A stretch of 10,077 nucleotides of DNA, from NCBI GenBank assembly GCA_024276775.1, contig JAJRWO010000179.1, positions 1 through 10,077 on the forward strand, given 5' to 3'. The translations under genes were made by a program, and so were the position numbers. Positions 7,130-10,077 of the stretch are shown piece by piece. Source of the DNA: Gammaproteobacteria bacterium. Its GTDB lineage: Bacteria; Pseudomonadota; Gammaproteobacteria; Tenderiales; Tenderiaceae. Position 1 is the stretch's first letter; every line of letters begins with the position of its first letter. Under the pieces are notes generated by a model that was not told where the DNA came from, made no database searches, and worked only from the letters and a program-made list of their open reading frames with translations.

Positions 7130-7309
7130 ATGGCTGTTCAAAAAAGTAAAAAGACCCCATCACGTCGTGGTATGCGTCGTTCGCACGATGCCCTGAGTGG
7201 ACCCACTTTGTCAGTTGATTCAGCGTCAGGTGAAGTGCATCGTCGTCATCACATAACGGAAGATGGTTACTATCGCGGTAACAAGGTAGTGGCTGACAAA
7301 GGCGAGTAA
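7130..7309 (+). CDS. rpmF: 50S ribosomal protein bL32
   Basis: L32 is a small basic protein of the large ribosomal subunit. The gene encodes 59 residues (E. coli 57), starting MAVQKSKKTPSRRGMRRSHD and ending with HHITEDGYYRGNKVV. No zinc-binding cysteines are present, so this is the cysteine-free form of L32 typical of gammaproteobacteria. AGGAG at 7117-7121 lies 8 nt before the ATG, a strong site fitting a highly expressed gene. Only 3 nt separate its stop from the plsX start. Confidence 0.97.
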   Translation: MAVQKSKKTPSRRGMRRSHDALSGPTLSVDSASGEVHRRHHITEDGYYRGNKVVADKGE

Positions 7310-7312
7310 GCC

Positions 7313-8338
7313 TTGAGTTTTACTATCGCCCTGGATGCTATGGGCGGCGATCACGGCCCGAATGTGGTTGTGCCTGCCGCCCTTAGTGTTTTAAGGGAAG
7401 TTAAAGATCTTAAATTGATTTTAGTTGGGGATCAGGAGCGCCTACTTGCAGAGTTGAAAAATCATCGTGCCGAAATTAGCTCGCGGCTGCAACTTAAACA
7501 TGCTTCTCAACAAGTATCAATGGATGAGTTACCCTCGGTCGCCCTGCGAGGTAAAAAGGACTCGTCCATGCGTGTTGCCATTAATCTGGTGCGTCAGGGT
7601 GAAGCTTCTGCCTGTGTTAGTGCGGGCAACACAGGGGCTTTGATGGCAACATCGCGTTTCGTTTTGAAAACACTGCCTGGTATTGATCGTCCGGCCATCA
7701 TTTCTGCTTTGCCGACCACTACAGGCCACACCCATATGCTTGATTTGGGGGCTAATGTTGATTCAAGTGCTGATGTACTGTTTCAGTTTGCGGTGATGGG
7801 GTCGGTGTTGGTTCAGGCTGTTGATGGTATAAAAAAACCAACGGTTGGCCTGTTGAATATTGGCGCAGAAGAAATCAAAGGCAATGAACGGGTTAAAGAG
7901 GCTGCCCGGTTGCTGGTAAAAAGTGACATTAACTATGTCGGCTATGTTGAGGGTGATGACATATTCAAAGGTGTTGTTGATGTTGTCGTCTGTGATGGTT
8001 TTGTCGGTAATGTTGCGCTCAAGACCACGGAAGGCGTAGCAAGCATGATTGCACATTTTTTGAGGGAAAACTTTTCTCGTAACTTATTTACCAAAATAGC
8101 GGCAGTCATTGCCACGCCGGTGCTGAAAGCGCTAAAAAATCAGATTGACCCAAGGCGTTACAATGGTGCCAGTTTTGTGGGTCTTAATGGTATTGTTGTC
8201 AAAAGTCATGGTGGAGCAGATGCGTTTGCTTTTGAAAATGCAATTAAAGAGGCCATTCTGGAAGTTGAAAAGTCAGTGCCAGAAAAGATTAACCAGCAAC
8301 TGGAAAATCTATTAACTGAACAGCAACAGGCAGGCTAA
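7313..8338 (+). CDS. plsX: Phosphate acyltransferase PlsX
   Basis: PlsX converts acyl-ACP and phosphate to acyl-phosphate, the donor used by PlsY to start phospholipid synthesis. It acts at the inner face of the membrane. The protein is 341 residues (E. coli 356). It begins MSFTIALDAMGGDHGP, the PlsX hallmark, then SSMRVAINLVRQG, ACVSAGNTGALMA, LDLGANVD, LLNIGAEEIKGNE, VCDGFVGNVALKTTEG and the late motif YNGASFVGLNGIVVKSHGGAD. The start is a TTG only 3 nt after the rpmF stop. In-frame extension is impossible because the rpmF stop is in the same frame, and the next ATG (residue 10) would cut into the hallmark. Ribosomes finishing rpmF probably reinitiate here; GGCGAG in the end of rpmF is a modest ribosome site. 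fabH follows after 4 nt. Confidence 0.96.
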   Translation: MSFTIALDAMGGDHGPNVVVPAALSVLREVKDLKLILVGDQERLLAELKNHRAEISSRLQLKHASQQVSMDELPSVALRGKKDSSMRVAINLVRQGEASACVSAGNTGALMATSRFVLKTLPGIDRPAIISALPTTTGHTHMLDLGANVDSSADVLFQFAVMGSVLVQAVDGIKKPTVGLLNIGAEEIKGNERVKEAARLLVKSDINYVGYVEGDDIFKGVVDVVVCDGFVGNVALKTTEGVASMIAHFLRENFSRNLFTKIAAVIATPVLKALKNQIDPRRYNGASFVGLNGIVVKSHGGADAFAFENAIKEAILEVEKSVPEKINQQLENLLTEQQQAG

Positions 8339-8342
8339 CGTA

Positions 8343-9308
8343 ATGTATTCAAGAATTGCAGGTACGGGTAGCTTCTTACCTGAAAAAGTTCTTAGCAACC
8401 ATGACCTGGAAAAAATGGTGGATACCTCAGATCAGTGGATCAAGGACCGCACCGGTATCAGTAAGCGCCACATCGTTGTTGAAGGTGAAACTACCTGTGA
8501 CTTGGCAGAGGCTGCAGCGCGGAATGCGCTTGAGGCGGCAGGTGTTGCTGTCAGTGAGATTGATTTGGTCATCATTGCCACCACCACGGCGGACAAAATT
8601 TTTCCTAGTACCGCCTGCTTGTTACAAAAACGCCTTGGCATCCATGGGTCGGCGGCATTTGATGTGCAGGCAGTCTGCTCCGGTTTTATCTATGCCATGT
8701 CTATTGCTGATAAATTCATTAAAACAGGGGGTGCCAAAAAGGCGCTGGTGGTGGGTGCCGAAACCCTGTCTCGTATTATCAACTGGGAAGATCGCGGTAC
8801 CTGTGTGTTGTTTGGTGATGGTGCTGGAGCTGTGGTGCTTGAGGCAAGTGATGAACCAGGCATTCTCTCAACTCACCTTCATGCAGATGGTAGCTATGAT
8901 GAAATGTTACATGTGCCGGCCGGTATTTCGACCAATTATGAGCTGGTTAAACAAGGCAAAGCGTTTATGGAGATGCAGGGTAACGAAGTCTTCAAAATGG
9001 CTGTCCGTACCTTGGGTCGAATTGTTGACGAGACGCTGGCGGCCAATAATATGGATAAAAGTGATATCGACTGGTTGGTACCGCATCAGGCCAATATCCG
9101 CATTATTAATGCGACAGCCAAAAAATTAAATATGCCGATGGAAAAGGTTGTGGTCACCGTCGGAGAACATGGCAATACCTCGGCCGCCTCGGTGCCGTTG
9201 GCGCTTGATGTCGCTGTTCGTGATGGTCGTATCAAGAAAAATGATACGGTTTTGCTTGAAGCCTTTGGTGGTGGGTTTACCTGGGGTTCAGTTCTGCTAA
9301 AGTTTTAA
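8343..9308 (+). CDS. fabH: Beta-ketoacyl-ACP synthase III FabH
   Basis: FabH starts fatty-acid chains by condensing acetyl-CoA with malonyl-ACP. The protein is 321 residues (E. coli 317) with a complete Cys-His-Asn triad: C112 in QAVCSGFIYAM, H248 in VPHQANIRII and N278 in GEHGNTSAAS. Other FabH segments are DTSDQWIKDRTGI (27-39), FGDGAGAVVLE (157-167) and the C-terminal LLEAFGGGFTWGSVLLKF. It starts 4 nt after the plsX stop, with AGGCAGG in the plsX tail as a distant ribosome site, so translation is probably coupled. Unlike the close spacing usual in this cluster, a 223-bp gap holding a long foldback separates it from fabD. Confidence 0.97.
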   Translation: MYSRIAGTGSFLPEKVLSNHDLEKMVDTSDQWIKDRTGISKRHIVVEGETTCDLAEAAARNALEAAGVAVSEIDLVIIATTTADKIFPSTACLLQKRLGIHGSAAFDVQAVCSGFIYAMSIADKFIKTGGAKKALVVGAETLSRIINWEDRGTCVLFGDGAGAVVLEASDEPGILSTHLHADGSYDEMLHVPAGISTNYELVKQGKAFMEMQGNEVFKMAVRTLGRIVDETLAANNMDKSDIDWLVPHQANIRIINATAKKLNMPMEKVVVTVGEHGNTSAASVPLALDVAVRDGRIKKNDTVLLEAFGGGFTWGSVLLKF

Positions 9309-9325
9309 TCTAAGGAATGGAAAAT

Positions 9326-9479
9326 ATATAACATTGACAACTCGCATCTTTGTTTCAGCGCCTCTTTGGACGTTTTTCAATCGGAAAATACTCACGTTAG
9401 CCCGGCTAGTGCTGCGTTTTCCTCAATCAGAACATCCAAATAGAGACTAAATTTAGAGCGCCATTTGTAGGCGTTATAT
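9326..9479. repeat. Long imperfect foldback (about 154 nt) between fabH and fabD; attC-like or MITE-like
   Basis: The region is self-complementary about a centre near 9403. The ends are ATATAAC (9326-9332) and GTTATAT (9473-9479). Going inward, the paired blocks are ACAA 9337-9340 with TTGT 9465-9468; TCT 9347-9349 with AGA 9455-9457; TTT 9353-9355 with AAA 9449-9451; TTTGGA 9365-9370 with TCCAAA 9435-9440; GTT 9372-9374 with AAC 9431-9433; GGAAAA 9383-9388 with TTTTCC 9417-9422; CAC 9393-9395 with GTG 9409-9411; and TAGC 9398-9401 with GCTA 9405-9408. By hand about 50 pairs form. Inverted AAC/GTT ends, a 4-nt unpaired spacer on each side, then a second paired box with a mismatch resemble an integron attC site. 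Weaker A/T pairing extends outward to 9319 and 9490. No coding potential is seen. Classification as attC, MITE or regulatory RNA is inference. Confidence 0.6.
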
Positions 9480-9531
9480 GATTTTTATCCCTAAATATAA
9501 GCAGTTAAAACATACTTCAAGGTAAGTTCTT

Positions 9532-10077
9532 ATGTCTTTTTCAATCGTTTTTCCTGGCCAGGGTTCTCAGTCGGTGGGAATGTTGGCTGAGCTTTCTAAT
9601 GACTGGCCTCAGGTATCGGAGACATTCAGTCAGGCCAGTGATGCGCTGGGGTATGATTTATGGGCATTGGCTCAAGATGGCCCTGAATCGGATCTGAATC
9701 AAACCGATAAAACCCAGCCGGCAATGCTGGCCGCAGGTATTGCCTGTTGGCGCACCTGGCTCGCTGCGGGCGGTTCCGCACCTACTTATTTAGCCGGTCA
9801 CAGCTTAGGTGAATATTCTGCCTTGGTGGCCTCTGGTGCAATTGAATTTACGGCGGCGATTAAGTTGGTAGAGAAACGTGGCCAACTGATGCAGGCAGCC
9901 GTGCCACAAGGCCAGGGGGCCATGGCTGCAATCCTGGGTTTGACGGATGAGCAGGTGATCGAAGCATGCCATCAGGCAGCACAGGGTGAGGTGGTTCAGG
10001 CGGTTAATTTCAATGCTCCAGGTCAGGTGGTGGTTGCGGGGGCTAGTGCCGCCGTTGAGCGTGCTGTTAATGCTGCC
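9532..10077 (+). CDS. fabD: Malonyl-CoA:ACP transacylase FabD (3' truncated by window edge)
   Basis: FabD moves malonyl groups from CoA to ACP, supplying the extender unit for fatty-acid synthesis and for FabH. The first 182 codons are present (the E. coli protein is about 309 residues) and remain open to the window end. Visible motifs are the N-terminal FPGQGSQSVGML (7-18), the TQPAMLAAG stretch (61-69), the nucleophile elbow GHSLGE with Ser91 (89-94), the MQAA segment after RGQL, and NFNAPGQVVVAG near the end of the window. AAGG at 9519-9522 lies 9 nt before the ATG, a good ribosome site. The 223-bp gap from fabH suggests that expression is at least partly separated from the upstream genes. 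Confidence 0.96.
   Translation, partial: MSFSIVFPGQGSQSVGMLAELSNDWPQVSETFSQASDALGYDLWALAQDGPESDLNQTDKTQPAMLAAGIACWRTWLAAGGSAPTYLAGHSLGEYSALVASGAIEFTAAIKLVEKRGQLMQAAVPQGQGAMAAILGLTDEQVIEACHQAAQGEVVQAVNFNAPGQVVVAGASAAVERAVNAA

Noticed and set aside
8356..9129. Long alternative-frame ORF of 257 codons inside fabH
   Set aside because: It is fully overlapped by fabH, whose catalytic triad and family motifs are intact. The alternative translation is rich in Trp, Arg and Cys and resembles no known family.
9334..9339. TTGACA in the fabH-fabD gap as a -35 box for fabD
   Set aside because: No acceptable -10 box follows at 16-18 bp, and the bases belong to the left arm of the foldback.

Overview
The window reads as chromosomal DNA of a gammaproteobacterium. 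PurF, CysQ, YceF, PycA/PycB, YceD, L32, PlsX, FabH and FabD all look like Pseudomonas or enterobacterial orthologues as I remember them. The run yceF | yceD-rpmF-plsX-fabH-fabD is the order seen around the fatty-acid cluster of E. coli. Base composition looks even and moderate throughout, and no integrase, transposase, tRNA, rRNA or CRISPR array is visible. The species cannot be named from the sequence alone.

Layout. (1) 1-495, + strand: the 3' end of purF (purine synthesis). (2) 584-6377, - strand: read from right to left, the genes are pycA (biotin carboxylase subunit of two-subunit pyruvate carboxylase, interrupted by one in-frame TAA), pycB (carboxyltransferase and biotin carrier subunit), yceF (Maf-type nucleotide pyrophosphatase), a secreted DUF192 protein, a thioredoxin-like protein, and, after a 253-bp gap, cysQ. 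cysQ converges on purF. (3) 6378-6553: a 176-bp divergent control region with one good sigma70-type promoter facing each way. (4) 6554-10077, + strand: yceD, rpmF (L32), plsX, fabH, a 223-bp gap, and the 5' part of fabD, which runs off the window. No gene-free stretch exceeds 300 bp.

How the genes fit together. The right half is the classic ribosome/lipid operon: L32 and an rRNA-related factor, then PlsX (acyl-phosphate for phospholipids), FabH (starts fatty-acid chains) and FabD (makes malonyl-ACP). The divergent pycAB pair would make oxaloacetate from pyruvate, so anaplerosis and lipid synthesis share a control region. CysQ recycles the adenosine 3',5'-bisphosphate released by sulfate assimilation and by phosphopantetheine transfer to ACP.

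Three things deserve attention. First, pycA is open over the family's full length except for one TAA at codon 173. Second, the fabH-fabD gap is filled by an imperfect foldback of about 154 nt whose ends and spacers resemble an integron attC site (a MITE or RNA structure are the alternatives). Third, the yceD promoter lies so close to the start codon that the mRNA may be leaderless. Most of the window is otherwise ordinary housekeeping DNA, and I see no complete new defence or mobile system in it.
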